The notes under the pieces are model-generated. The model was given only the letters and a program-made list of their open reading frames with translations. It was not told the DNA's origin and did no database searches. A stretch of DNA of 64,000 bases. Origin: Galbula dea (taxonomy: Eukaryota > Chordata > Aves > Piciformes > Galbulidae). Position 1 is the first letter of the stretch, and each line of letters opens with the position of its first letter. A program made the translations under genes and the position numbers. This document shows positions 9,601 through 21,794 of the stretch, piece by piece. The stretch lies in assembly GCA_013399015.1 (NCBI GenBank), contig VWZX01009108.1:1480822-1544821 (forward strand). Direction: 5' to 3'.

Positions 9601-12600
9601 CCGAAGGCCTCACGGTGGGGAGAATCAGAGGAGCCCCTGCCTTAAGAGGGGCCCCCCCTGTGGCGGGGAGGGAACACCGCACCCTGGGTCGCCTCAGGGT
9701 GTCCTCCCCTTCAGCGGCGGCTTCTCCACACACACCGAGTGCCAAGAAGACTCGGTGAAAGCCCTGGACCTGACAGACCTGGGGCACATCTCTCCGCTGC
9801 CTTGTCAGCATCAAACCCTGTGCTGGGCAGAGTCTGAAGGGAAAAAATTCCCTGCTGGCGTCTTGATCCAGGTCTGGATGCTGTCAGTGATGTGTTTATA
9901 CTGGCAACACCATCAAAGTAAATACTGTAACTCAACACTTTATTAAAAATAGCTTTTTGTGCTGCTGCCTAATTGGTTTTAGTCAGCTGGCTCCCAGCAG
10001 CCTTCTAATCTGTCAGTCTTCATCCCTTCTTTCCTCAATTACTTTTAAAGGGTGGCCTGAAATGGGATCACCCAGGGGTCCCACAGGGTTCACAGGGAAT
10101 CTGCCTCAGAAGGGTATGGCCAGAACAACCCCAGGACACTCTGTAGGGAGGGATCTGTAGTTCTTTCCAGGGTCAGAGGTCTGTCACACAACCAGCTCCA
10201 GTTTCAACTAAGGGGACAGACAGATTCTCTTGGGGATCCCTGGCAGAATGATGACAGCACTAAATCATAGTTACAATTAAAGCCATACTTTCTTACCAGG
10301 ATATTATGATTAGTATAGCACAGAATTTATGATTACAATGGCACAGGATTTCTACAGGCAGAATCAATGTAGCATTGTAAGCAGCACAATACAGAATTTG
10401 TAATACAACAACTTAGGGTTTCTAGAGCCTAACTTCATTTATAATTTCTAATCACTTTGATCCTAACTTAACTTTCTAATCACCTGGAGCCTCTGCAGAG
10501 TGGTCAGATCTTAATCCATGGTTCGTTGGATCAATATAACCATCATAATCGACTCAAAAATCATACAGAAAAATAGGAGGCACTCAATCCTCAGAGGCAG
10601 CACACGATGCTGGAGGCTTCCTTGGCCACAGGGTGTCACAGTTCTCACTGTCCAGCAGCAGTTCCAGTCCAAGTTCCCCATTTAGGACTTGTAACTGCTT
10701 GATTTTATAGGCAGTGTTCTGTTCTCAACACCACCACCACCTGCCTGCTTCCTGGCCGGCAAGGAAGGGAGTAATCAGCCTGGTGCTGAGGAACCTTGAG
10801 GCTGGCAGGGAGGGGAAGAAGAAATCTGTTTGGTTCATGTACTTGGTTGACAGGACCTTCAGGGTCTCCTAATGAGGGAAATGGAATGAATATGTGACTT
10901 GCTTGGTCCCAGAGACTGACTGCTTGCCTTAGAAAATGCCATTAAATTATGCTACCACGTTACCAGGGGTTGGGAGCAGAGAACACTGGTCACTCCCTCC
11001 TTCCTTTTTTGCTAAGGAATGTTACAAACTAATCTCCTGGGGGGTTATTAAATAGGAAGAGCTGCCTAAGTCGACTGCTACTACAGCTGTTTCCTCTGAA
11101 ATGACAGATTAACCTGTCCCCACAAGGTTGAGCAGTAATCCCTTCATGACAAGTCCTGTCTCTGTCCCAGCAAATGGCTTTATTTTAGACAATGCTTATA
11201 TTGTCAGAACATAAGCCAGACTCCTAAAGCATACACTGGTGATTCATGAGGTGTCAGAGTGCCTGAAAGGGCTGAAACCTCACAGCTCCACTTGACACAT
11301 CCCCAGAAAGACTGCAGTTGTTTTTTAAGCCATCCATAATGAGAATGTGCCTCAAATGCTGCTTAGGCATTTGGCTTTCCAGCCACTCATTGGACTTGTC
11401 TTGACTACAGGAAAACAAAGGCATACACTCTGTCTCCCAGAGGTGCCCAGAACACAATAAGCAAATTCCTGGCATTGTTTTAGTTATCCCTTTTGATTTT
11501 CTACCAACATGCTCTATGGTTTACTTGTAGATTGAGGCAGAAGTGCAGAGAAGAAGAGAGTTAGTTCACCAGTCAGTGGAACGCAGAGGCATCATCTCAG
11601 AGCACTACAAACAGAAACATCCAGGAGTCTACCTTCTGCAGGTATGCTGGGAATCTATTTTACACCCCAGGAACTACCTGAGAGTTTGCTTCTGCAGTAG
11701 GAAGCCCTTTTCTCCTGGGGATTGTGCTCAGTGCTACAGCTGGCCTGAATTAAAACTAAAGCATAGCATGTTAAAACTGAATGGAAAACTCCCCCAGCAG
11801 AGCATATTCCTCAGGCAAGATTCCACCTGCCTGACAGTCAGAGAAGGGGCAGGGGATATTGAAGCTGCACCAGCAGCTGGTACTGGACTCAGAATACCAT
11901 GAGTAATTCTAACATAAAGCAGCACTGCAGCAAACAGCATTGGAGAGGTCTAACAAAGAGCCACAGAAATCATCAATTATGGTGTAACACATAAGACCTC
12001 AGCTGGAGGGGAGCAGCAGGCTACTTGCATGGAGAGTAGCCCTTGTTGTGGGCCACTCTGCTTTAAGCTTCCTCATGCTTGCCAGACCCAAGACTTCCCA
12101 GCTGGGTAATTGTCACACATCAGCAGTAACAGTCAAACAAGTTGACAGAGGTTTACTGCTCTGATCCTTCAGTAACAAGTTCTGCCATGATCTGTGTGGG
12201 GAAGCACTTAAAGCAGAGCACAGTCACTCTGTGGAGCTGAGCCCATGACGAGATCCTAAAGCTACTAAGAAAGACTTTGCACTTACCTGGTAAGTGGCCA
12301 TAATGTGAGCCAGGCTCTTTCCCATTGTGCTAAGGAGAAGCCTGGCCAGTTATACTTGGAAACCCAGGAACCAGAGCAAGCAGCAACTTATCAAAACCAC
12401 CACTAACATCCTGCCCTTCCTACCACAGAAGTAACCCAAGTGTGACTATCAGCTTTGCTCCCTAGACACTAAATATTTTCCTGTGGCTGCCTAGAAGTTG
12501 ATTTCCCTCTTGGGCTGTAAAAGACTGTGCAGGGTAATTGTGTTTCTCTCTATTTTTATCATCCTTCCCTTGATGCCAGGAGTCATTCCTGGCCCCAGAT

Positions 12601-15571
12601 TTTCTAGCCATCGTGAGATACTGCACAGCACCAGCTGCTGACCTCCCTGGCCTCCTGCGCTACCTCGAGTCCTTCTCAGGTAAAGCAAACCAGACATCAG
12701 GCACAAAGATCTCCCTGGCTGACACTGCCACTTCAGCAATGACAGCTGCTTTCAAGCCCTGTCTTTAACTGCTCAGAGTTGATGCACAGCTGAGACAAAC
12801 AGGATGTTATTTGCTGCTTGACAAGAGTCTCTGGAGAGGCAGCGTTGTGCAGCGGTTATGTTCTGGATGAGATCCTGTTTTCTGTTCTTCCAGTCCCAGT
12901 CTGTTGATGTCTCCTCAGAAGCTCTAGCTGCAGCAAGGCTGGGGTTTTGCTTGTACCAAAGCCTCACAGAGGAGCCTGCTGAAGGAACACTGTTAGTTTG
13001 GGGAGCTTGATTTTTCCCTCCCCAAGTGCTTTACGGTTTCAGACAATCCCTGCTGGTTAGTCTGAGCTGAAACAGTTTTAGTCTAGATTTCAATTAAAGA
13101 GATCTGGGTTTGGAGCATCTCTGGAGGCATCTGTGAAGTTCTCTCCCCAGCAGAAACACTGACACAAGGTACAGAAGAAGCTGCAGTTGCCTTCTTTTCT
13201 CAAGACAGAAAGAAAGACACAAATGTGTACGTGCAGGGCTCCTGGATTTGTGAGGCATGATTTCCAGACACACAGCCTTTATCTCAGCTTCTATAGCCTC
13301 AATACTGAACTCCCTTACACAGACCTCTAGGGCTTAACCCTGACAGGCACCTCAGAAGGCCTGGTCTTCCCACAAGGTTGGCACTGGATGAGTGAATCCC
13401 ACATCCCCTAAATGACCTTGAGTCTCTTCCTTCCAGGAGGCTGTATCCAGACTGCCTGTGATGAGCTGTTGATTCACTCCCTCCTCTAGACTCTCTCAAA
13501 ACATTTCCTTGGCACCCACAGCAGACATTTAAATCAGTGCCAGCTCTCCCAGCTGGATGGGGAAGCTTGGAGCTGAGGGACCAACGTGAAAACCCAACAA
13601 ATCCATCCCAGAGCTGATCCCAGGGAGTGGTTCCAGCCCTTTGAGCAGCCTGAGCTCAAAAGTGAAGCACATGGGTCCTGCATTCTCACTGACGTTGACA
13701 CAACACAGCTACACAGCACAGCAGCCAAGAACACTCCTGCCTGTTAGTTCCCCAGGAAATGGTATCTCCCTTCTCTTGACAGATAAGAGGATCTGTCTGC
13801 TTTCTCTTGACAGATAAGAGGATCTATCGACTCCCAGTGTTCACAGAGGAGTTCTGCCAAGCCTTTGTGGATGAGCTGGAGAACTTTGAGCAGTCGGATA
13901 TGCCTAAAGGCAGGCCCAACACTATGAATAACTATGGGGTAGGACTATCTCTTGTGCTTCTCTAGGGGGAGCGTTCACAAGGAGACTTCACACTCCTTTC
14001 CCTTCTAAAACAGCTGTAATTTGAGCACAGCGCTGTTAAATACAGACCCCTTGAAGCGAAAAGGTTGAAGGAATGTGTATTAGGAAGACAAAAGGACAGG
14101 GGACTGCAGGAAAAGGGGATGGGAGTTGGTATTTCAGAGCAAAGAACACCTTGTACTTAAGCAATGCAGATTTAAATTGAGGAGTCCATTGTTAAAGAAC
14201 AGTCAGCTTTTGATCTTACGCTTGTCTCTTCCCCACCACTTTCGACCTTGATCCTCCTTCTTCTGCCTGGAGCTGGAGCCTTTGCTCTAAAGTTCCTTAC
14301 CCGAGTGAGTGGCAGGGTTGGAAGAGAACAAGGCAGCTCTGCAGCAGCAACTCTGATGAAGGAGCAGATCCAGTGGATCAGCTGTTCCCATCTGCTCTCT
14401 TTGAGACAGGTTTTGCTAAATGAGCTTGGGATGGATGAAACTTTCATCACCCCCCTGCGTGAGAAATACCTGCAGCCCATAACAGCACTGCTGTATCCCG
14501 ACCTGGGGGGTGCCTGCCTGGATAGCCATAAAGCATTTGTGGTCAAGTACTCACTGCATGAAGATCTGGACTTGAGCTCTCACTATGACAATGCAGAAGT
14601 CACCTTAAATGTTTCACTGGGAAAGGACTTCACAGAAGGCAACTTGTACTTTGGGGATTTCAGCCAGGTACAGAGCATATTCCTAAGCTGGACCCTGATT
14701 CTCTTCCCCTCTACCTCTTCACCCCCCAGTTTCAAGGCATTAACTGTGTTCTAAAAGGCAGTGATTCACTTCTAACAGTCATAGCTGCTTTTTCCCTTCC
14801 CCCTTCTTAAAAATGCCTTGGTGATACAGGAGCCTTTCCTGCTACCAGCACATTGCCAATATTCAAGCTTCAAAGACAGATTGCTTCAGAGAGAGCCATT
14901 ATAGGAGAAATGAGTGAAGCAACTCAGCCCATCTTTCCACAACTAGAACAGTGAACAGAGAGGTGCTGAGTAAGAGAGAATGGAAGTTTATTTCAGATGA
15001 GATTTAAACTTACATCAGTAGCCTCTGTTTCCAGGGGACTTCTGGCAGGAGAGAAAGGTAAAAGCTCCCATTCTCTGGTGACACAGGTTTTTTGATTGAA
15101 ACTCTCATCCTCTGGACCTGGGGGTGCCTTACTGGAAAACAGTTGTACTAAAGTGCTGCCAAGCCACTGCTGAAGTGGCTGCATGTCAGAGGTGCACTGA
15201 GCCCTCTCCATGTTGCTCACTGGGTGCTGTGGGTGAAGAGGTGTGGCTGAAGCATTTTTCTGGTGTCATGCTGTATCCTCCTCCCTTTGTTGCAGGATCC
15301 TACCCCTGTGCCAAAGTACATAGAGATTGAACATGTGGGAGCCCAGGGGCTGTTACATCGAGGAGGGCAGATCCATGGGGCACTTCCCATTGCCTCTGGG
15401 GAACGCTGGAACCTCATCATTTGGATGAGATCATCTGCCATCCGCAACCAGCTCTGCCCCATGTGCCACAAGAAGCCTGAGCTGGTGGAGGCAGAGGGAT
15501 TTGGAGATGGGTTCACAGAAACCCTTGAAGATGATGAGCCTGAGACTGTGAATCTCTGTTCCTTGTGGTAG
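9254..15571 (+). CDS. OGFOD2: 2-oxoglutarate and iron-dependent oxygenase domain-containing protein 2
   Basis: Seven coding exons: 9254-9376, 9466-9522, 11531-11641, 12580-12679, 13814-13938, 14410-14667, 15296-15571, giving 349 aa (human about 350). All junctions keep frame. The start ACATGTCCGC gives MSAGRSFLACACFF, matching the cysteine-rich human N-terminus. The C-terminal half is the prolyl-4-hydroxylase-like double-stranded beta-helix. The HxD-type pair is in SSHYDNAEV (exon 6), and exon 7 supplies the distal His (LHRGGQIHG) and the Arg (GERWNLIIW) expected to hold 2-oxoglutarate. PKGRPNTMNNYG (exon 5) and LCPMC (exon 7) are further family signatures. The substrate is unknown for the family. 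The iron ligands look intact, so activity is plausible. Exon 5 has a duplicated upstream acceptor (separate entry). Confidence 0.95.
9523..11530 (+). other. OGFOD2 intron 2, no gene seen
   Basis: About 2 kb between coding exons 2 and 3. The stretch from about 10230 to 10560 is AT-rich, with loosely repeated words (GCACAGAATTT, GCACAGGATTT, ACAATGGCACAG, ACAGAATTTGTAAT). This resembles a decayed LTR or other interspersed repeat, but I cannot name a family or find its ends. Nothing else is recognised. Confidence 0.5.
13771..13832 (+). repeat. 31-bp tandem duplication spanning the OGFOD2 exon 5 acceptor
   Basis: TTCTCTTGACAGATAAGAGGATCT occurs at 13771 and again at 13802. Each copy contains a polypyrimidine stretch, the AG and the first bases of exon 5. 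Only the downstream AG (13812-13813) keeps the OGFOD2 frame (DKRIYRLPVF). Using the upstream AG (13781-13782) adds 31 nt, shifts frame and reaches TAA within 12 codons. Confidence 0.9.
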
Positions 15572-15928
15572 CAGATGGTAGAGCCTGATGTCTCCAGACC
15601 AAGTTGCCTAAAGTTCCTTTAGGACCTCTCAGACTGCCCCAGAGACTCTGATGGATGCATGAGTGATGTAACTAGTAGCTATTGCCTCAGAAAGTGATGC
15701 AAACCCAGGCCTGCTGGGACAGCTGGAAGAGCTGGTACCCAGCTCACCAGGGCTCCTGCTGGAGGACTGCCTGGAAAACATGTAAAGCCTTAACACTTAA
15801 TCACTGCAAAGAATCTGTAAATATTTTGAGCTGTAGGGGGAAAACACCCAAAGCTGCTTGACCTTTGTCAAGACTTCTGTGTCAACAGCAGGTTTGTGGA
15901 TCCTGGTGTAAACAGAAAATGATGGTAC

Positions 15929-15934
15929 AATAAA
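15929..15934 (+). terminator. OGFOD2 polyadenylation signal
   Basis: AATAAA about 360 bases after the TAG stop at 15569-15571, followed by a TG-rich stretch (CATCTGATGTTTGTAGG). This is a good site for the 3' end of OGFOD2. Confidence 0.75.
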
Positions 15935-15955
15935 GCCCTGCACTCACCACTCATC

Positions 15956-16959
15956 TGATGTTTGTAGGGACTCGTGTCCTCTTCCAGGGGAAGAGCTTTT
16001 TCTTGCTGAGTGACAGTGAAGAATCTGCTCAAAAGTGAGATACAGGTGATTCACAACAGGCAGCTGGGAATGGCAAACATATGGGCATGGGAGGTTTACC
16101 TAATAGAGGTTTAGAAAAATCCATCAGGAGTAATACCAGGAAAGCTGAACCTTTGGGGTGGCTGAGAGGATCTTTCAAGGCCTCCACCAGCTCGTCTGAG
16201 GAGAAATTTACCTTTCAAGGAATCTGGGAATCTTCTTAAGCAGAAATGGGCTTTAGAGACAAAGCTCTGGGAGCCACCTGCAACACAGCCAAACTTTCCA
16301 GGCAAGAGCATGCATTTAACTCCCTTACTTTAGTTATGTGAATAAGTGAAAATACAAAACAGTTGCCTTAACCTGGGTGCAGCAGATAGGCCTGGGGTGT
16401 CCTGACATGGCACCAAGATTCCCCAGGGACAAAGTATTTGGAGGCTTGAGAGCCTTCCCTCTTTACTGCTGGCTGCAGTCACTCTGGGACTCTCCCACCC
16501 ACAAAACAAATTAAAGAAGCCAAATATCTTTTGATCTACTGGCTGCATTTTGGCTTTGTGGAAAATTAATTGTCTGTATTGGATACCCACACACTCCCCT
16601 GTATTTATAAGGGGCTTTTGTTTTCATTCATTTCTTCAGCTCCAGTGATTACAACGTGAGGACTTTGCAGCATGGCAAATTGTGAAGGGCTGACACTCAG
16701 CCGGTAGAGCTCGCAGAGAGGCTGCAGGGTGAAGCCTTCCCGCTGTACTTTTGGCCGCGGATTAGCACACGGCACTGATAAGCTTTTTCATTAGCAAAAC
16801 CCATTCAAACTGCATCTCGGGGAAGCAACCGCCTGGGGTGTTCCCGCAGGGAGCTACAGGGCTCCGGGTCACGAAATCCAACGCGTCAAACCTTCATTTT
16901 CTTCAGCAGAACATCTGAATTGGGCTCTAAAACCCCATCAAGCTGAAGGGCGAGAGGAC
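15956..16959. other. Intergenic spacer between OGFOD2 and ARL6IP4
   Basis: Roughly 1 kb between the OGFOD2 polyadenylation site and the ARL6IP4 CpG island. It is single-copy-looking sequence without a supported gene, repeat or RNA. The open frames in it are short and unrelated to known proteins. Confidence 0.5.
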
Positions 16960-17310
16960 CCCAGACCCGTCAGAGGCCGGAACTGTGGAGCGTGGCCCCG
17001 CTGCCGCACGGCGACCGGAAGTGCGTCTGTGTGTGTAGGGAGGGAGAGCAGCGCGGTGCCGGCGGAGGGAGTCTCGCTCCGTACCGGCTGTGCGGGGCTC
17101 GGGCCCGGCCGCGGTGGGTGAGTCCCTTCCTCCTTCTTACCCCTCCTCTTCCTCGTACCTGCGGCAGGGCCAGGCCGAAGCGGGTGACCGGCTCAGGGCA
17201 CCGGGGGCGAGCGGGGAGTGGTGGCAGGCGCCTGCGCGCAGAGGTGGCATCGAGTGTGTGTGGGGAGGGTGTTAAAGAGGCGGACACGGGGGAAGGGGGA
17301 GGAGGAGAGG
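16960..17310 (+). promoter_or_regulatory. ARL6IP4 CpG-island promoter and first exon
   Basis: GC- and CpG-rich segment ending in a strong donor, GCGGTGG|GTGAGTCC at 17117/17118. The next exon of ARL6IP4 carries the ATG 13 bases after its acceptor, so the exon here should be 5' UTR. The transcription start is not visible, and no TATA box stands out. Confidence 0.6.
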
Positions 17311-17319
17311 AGGGGGCGT

Positions 17320-17557
17320 GCTCTTAAAGGGCCAGTGCACCTAGTACCGAGCTCTTAAAGGGCCGGTGCGCCTTGGACAGGTACTTAAAGAGTCAGCACG
17401 CTTAGTATGAAGCTCTTAAGGGGACAGCACATCTATTACTGAGCTCTTAAAACGCCAGTGCACCTGGTGCTGAGCTCTTAAAGGGCCAGTGCACGTTATA
17501 CGGTGCACTTAAAGGGCCAGAACACCTCTTTGTGGAGCTCTTAAAGGGCCAGCATGC
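17320..17557. repeat. 31-bp minisatellite in ARL6IP4 intron 1, about 7.5 copies
   Basis: Units start at 17320, 17351, 17381, 17412, 17443, 17474, 17505 and 17537, so the period is 30-32. The shared core is GCTCTTAAAGGGCCAGTGCA, with a variable second half (CCTAGTACCGA, CCTGGTGCTGA and others). Copies differ by several bases, so the array is not freshly expanded. It begins at the downstream edge of the ARL6IP4 CpG island. Confidence 0.95.
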
Positions 17558-18939
17558 TGCAGGTTCCTCGTGTTGGCAGCTTCTAACTGTGACAAAGGCA
17601 GAGTAGGAGCTGAGCTTCCAGCTGCCCAACAAAGGCTGGGTTTGGGCAAAGCTAGGTGGGCAGATGGAGCCACCTGCTGTGGCCACAAACCTGGTGGCAG
17701 GGTGGAGGTGAGACCTCCCACCTTTGGGGCGTGACCAGACAGGGGCGCTGCTGTGACGGATTTGGGGTTCATCCTCTTCCCGTGGTATCGGCTCCAGACT
17801 CGCCAGGCTGCTCCTATCTGCGCCCAGCTGTGCATCCAGGTGTATAACAGCAGGTCCTGCTCCCACGGCCCTGGCTGGAGCAGACCTGAGACCCAAATGC
17901 TGTCCCACCAGTAATGTCCTGGCGTGAGGGATGGCTGCTGGGGCATGCTGGTGAAGGACTCTCATCCTCAGAAACTTCCCTGTGTGTCCTTAATTGTTTT
18001 GGGGTATTTTTTTTTTTCTGGTTAAAATTTCCATTTGGAATTCAATCCAAGGTCTGATTCACTTGGGAGCTCATCACCATTTGGGAACCTCGAGGTGGTA
18101 AACATGCAATTAATGAAATGTGGTAGCTGGAAGGTGGCTATGAGAAAGCATTTCCCAGATGCTGCTCTGCCAACGGTGCCACTTTGTTTTTTAAAATAAT
18201 GAGTGCATACATCATGGTGTCTCTGGCCTCTGGCTGCTGGCAGCTGGTCAGGCTGATGGACAGCATTGCCAGCTCAATGCATAATCTGTTTTCTAAAAGC
18301 AAATTGGAATATTAAAAATTAATTCCTCCCTTTGGCTCAAGCCAGCTCTCAGCATTGTAAATAATGAGGTGATGGACTCTGTGTTCAGCTCAGGGAGGAT
18401 GTTTCATTCTGCTGACTCTTACCTCAGCATCCATCATACCCTGCTGGCACCTATCTGTGGGTGCAGCATCCTCCTGACAGCTGCCAGTCCCATGGGGTGG
18501 TCGTGGCCCCTTAGCTGCCAGGGGTTGTCCCCAGGGCTGTGGGGCACAGTGTTGCCTGCAGACCTTGACCCTGATGGGGATCAGCTTGATTCTCTCTTAG
18601 TCATGACATCTAGGGACAAACACGAGATGAGTGAGGAAAGCCTGGTGGAGGTTTCACACCAAACCTGCTCAGTTGTCTCAAGGTAGGCAAGGGCTGTCTG
18701 GAGACAGCAGTGCTGCCCCTACATGGCCCCAGCTAGGTTTTGTGCGTTGGCCATGGCTGTGTGATAAGTAACCTGGCCCTGTCCCTGTGTGTTGAGAGCT
18801 CAGCAAGAGCAGGTGTGAGCAGAGAGAGGAGCAGGGTTGGATTTAAGGGTTTGGGGGCTGCTGGCCACGTTGCTGCTCAGGGAGGGTGATACCCTCTGTA
18901 GCACTGATGTAACCTGTTTTCCCCAGGGGCTGACTCACC

Positions 18940-21794
18940 ATGGCCCACAGCCAGTCTCGGAAGCGATCGCGAAGCAGGAGCAAAAGCAATTCTCGGAGCA
19001 GACAGGAGAGGAAGGAGAAGAAAAGGAGGAAAAGCAGCAAGGATTCACACCGAGGCAGCAGCTCTCCTCCAAGGAAGCGGGCCTCTGAGTCTCACAGACA
19101 CAAGTCAAGCTCAGCAGCAGCTAGGGGAGGTAGGGGAAAAGGCCCGTGACCCCATGCTGTCACCACGTTATCCTGGGACAGGTGCACAGAGGGGGCCCAG
19201 GGGGGAGAAGAGGGTCTCTGCTTTTAGCTAAATGGGTGTCTGTCCCTTGCTGTGTGCTTTGTGCCCATTTTATTCTCATTCTGACAAGTGCAGAGCCTTG
19301 CAGCCCCTCCATGTGCCAGTCTGGCAGCGTGGCACCGCACACTGTGATGTGTTAAAGGTGTTGGCACAGAGGGGGCTTTCTCCTGGCGTTTGGGGGCTTC
19401 ACTGTTCAGGCAAGAAAGAAACCAGCCTGGGAGGGGGATAACCAGCATCTCTGCTGCTGTGAGGCCAGAGCTGCTCCCCTCAACTTCTTCTTGTGTATTG
19501 CAGAAAAGAAGAAGGAAAGAAAGAACAAAAAGAAGAGGAAGGCAAGTACCTCTTCCTCTGAGACAGCATCTTCATCCACCAGCTCCTCCTCATCTTCCTC
19601 TTCCTCCAGCTCCTCTTCTGATGACTCCAGTGACAGTGACTCCAAAGCAAAGAAGAGGCGACATGGCAAAAAGAAGCGAGGGAAACAGAAGGACAAAAAG
19701 AAGAAAAAGAGAATAAAGAAGAAATCAAAAAAGAAGTCAAAGGAAGGGGCTAAGGAAGACAATGCCAAGGGAGAAGTGGCACCTGGCCCCTCGCTGGAGC
19801 AGTGGCAGAAGGAGTCCCTGGTGGACTCTGGACCAGGTAACAGTGGTGTTTCCCTCCTGCTGAAGCTAGGGCACAGAGGCGTTGTACTAGGGAAAGTCGT
19901 TTGCTTGTCACTGCCCTTCCTGGGATCCATGGGAGGTGCCTGAAGAAAGCGGGGATGTGTAGAGGGAGAAGCTCCAGGCTCTCCTTCCTCCTACATGCTA
20001 TGGCCACCTTTAAGTCACAGCAAGTAAATGTAAGGAGACAGATTCAGACATTTGTGTTTAGATGTAGTTTACAGATGTGAGGAGGGAACCAAGATAGCAG
20101 CTGGAAGGTCACGGTCAGCAGTAACAGACTGGCAAAGCTGGTACTGGCTTTGGGCCATGAAGTGGCCCTTCCTTTGCAGGGTTCATCACTGAACCCTCAG
20201 TACCACTGGGAAACTGGTGCAGCACGTGTGTCTGTTCACTGCAGGCACAATGCTGTGGCCCTCAGCCAGGAGCTGGCCCCACCAGCACGGCTCTGATGAA
20301 CTGATGCATTCCAGTTTTGACAGATGAACAAAAATCCCGAATCCAGGCTATGAAGCCAATGACAAAGGAAGAATGGGATGCGAGGCAGAGTGTCATAAGG
20401 AGAGTCGTGGATCCTGAAACAGGGAGAACCAGGTATGACCCCTGGGGAAAAGGGAGGTGGGGTGTCCATCCCCATCCATCTTATATGGGTTGGAGTCCTG
20501 GGGGATCCCTATCCATGGCACTGCAGTACCATGTGTGGACCTGAGTCCTCTTCAGCAGCAAAGGCCCGAGCAGGTCCCTTGCAGATCCCCTCCCATCAGA
20601 CCTGGTGTAACTTAACCAGAAAGCAGCCTGTTTGACACCAAATTATCCAACTGTGCTGGGGCTCCAAACATCAGGCTGTCCCCCAGTCAGGAGCTGTGGG
20701 CTGCAGCCACCAGAGCACACTGCTGCTACAGGCAAAAGGTCTATTCCTTGTGCTCTGAAGAGTTCAGCTTATCCCCATTAAATAGGACTCTGCAACCAGG
20801 GACAGAACAGGAATCAGGGAGGTGACTGACAATCTCCTCGCCCTACTGCTTCACCCACTTGCCTTCAGCTTTAAAGCACTCAACCTTAGTTAGTACCTGG
20901 GTGCAAGTGAGGAGGGAGCATGTGCCCTTGGGGGTTACAGGCAACATTCAAACGAAAGTTTGTTTAGCTGCCAAATAGAAATGACCCAGTTTATAATAAA
21001 CTGCATCTTCTCAGCAAGCAGAAAACATCATGCTGAAGAGAATTGGGTGTGACAAGTCCAGTCTTAAAATAGAAGGCAGCCTGCAGGGTTCAGGGAGGTG
21101 TGGAACAAAGGTCGGTTCCCTGTAAGGCACATAATGAAGACAATTAAATTTCTGTTCGTGTTGGGAGGTGCAAGCTGCCTCCAACACTCCTTGGAATTTG
21201 CCCAGCAAGATGCTCCCCAGTCTGGCTGCCTTTCAGGCCCAAGCTGGCTCCTGTTTCTGAAAGGCTCTGCAGTTTCCCAGGGCAGCCAGGCCCAGACCTC
21301 AACTATGAGGAAAAAAAAAAAAAGGAAGATGCTTTGCAGGGTTTGGGGCTACTGTTGTTGGCAGTGAAACCTGCAGATGGTGGGGTGGCAGGAGATGCTT
21401 TTTATTTGCTAGTAGCCATCAGAGCTCATGGGTTTGTGCTTGTGTTCCAGGCTTATTAAGGGAGATGGAGAAGTACTAGAGGAAATCGTCAGCAAGGAGA
21501 GACACAAGGAGATTAACAAGGTAGTGGGGACTTGCCACCAGCACCAGCTGCTGATGGGTGGGTGGGTGGAGCTGGGAGGCTGCTCAACCCAGAGGCATTG
21601 TCTTGCCTCCCTGGGGACCCCACTGACTCCACCAGGGCAAACCGAGCCCTGGCAGCTCTGCAGGGGCTCCTGCAGGTGGATGCTGGATGATCCTCAGGCA
21701 GGCAGTGCTGTTAGCAACTGTGTCTCTCCGTTTGCAGCAAGCCACCCGGGGGGACGGGCTGGCCTTCCAAGCGAGGACAGGGATGCTGCAGTGA
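18940..21794 (+). CDS. ARL6IP4: ADP-ribosylation factor-like 6 interacting protein 4 (SRp25)
   Basis: Six coding exons: 18940-19129, 19504-19836, 20315-20432, 21451-21520, 21738-21794 after a first part beginning at the acceptor before 18927 (five coding pieces in all plus the non-coding CpG-island exon), giving 255 aa. All joins keep frame. The N-terminus is an RS/K-rich region ([16 protein letters not shown]). A near-pure serine tract ([14 protein letters not shown]) follows at about residues 85-100, then an acidic DDSSDSDS patch and a lysine block ([14 protein letters not shown]). The C-terminal domain is highly conserved: [57 protein letters not shown]. The protein is nuclear, found in speckles and nucleoli, and linked to splice-site choice. 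The basic blocks serve as localisation signals. The ATG in CACCATGGCC has a good Kozak context and matches the human MAH start. Confidence 0.95.
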
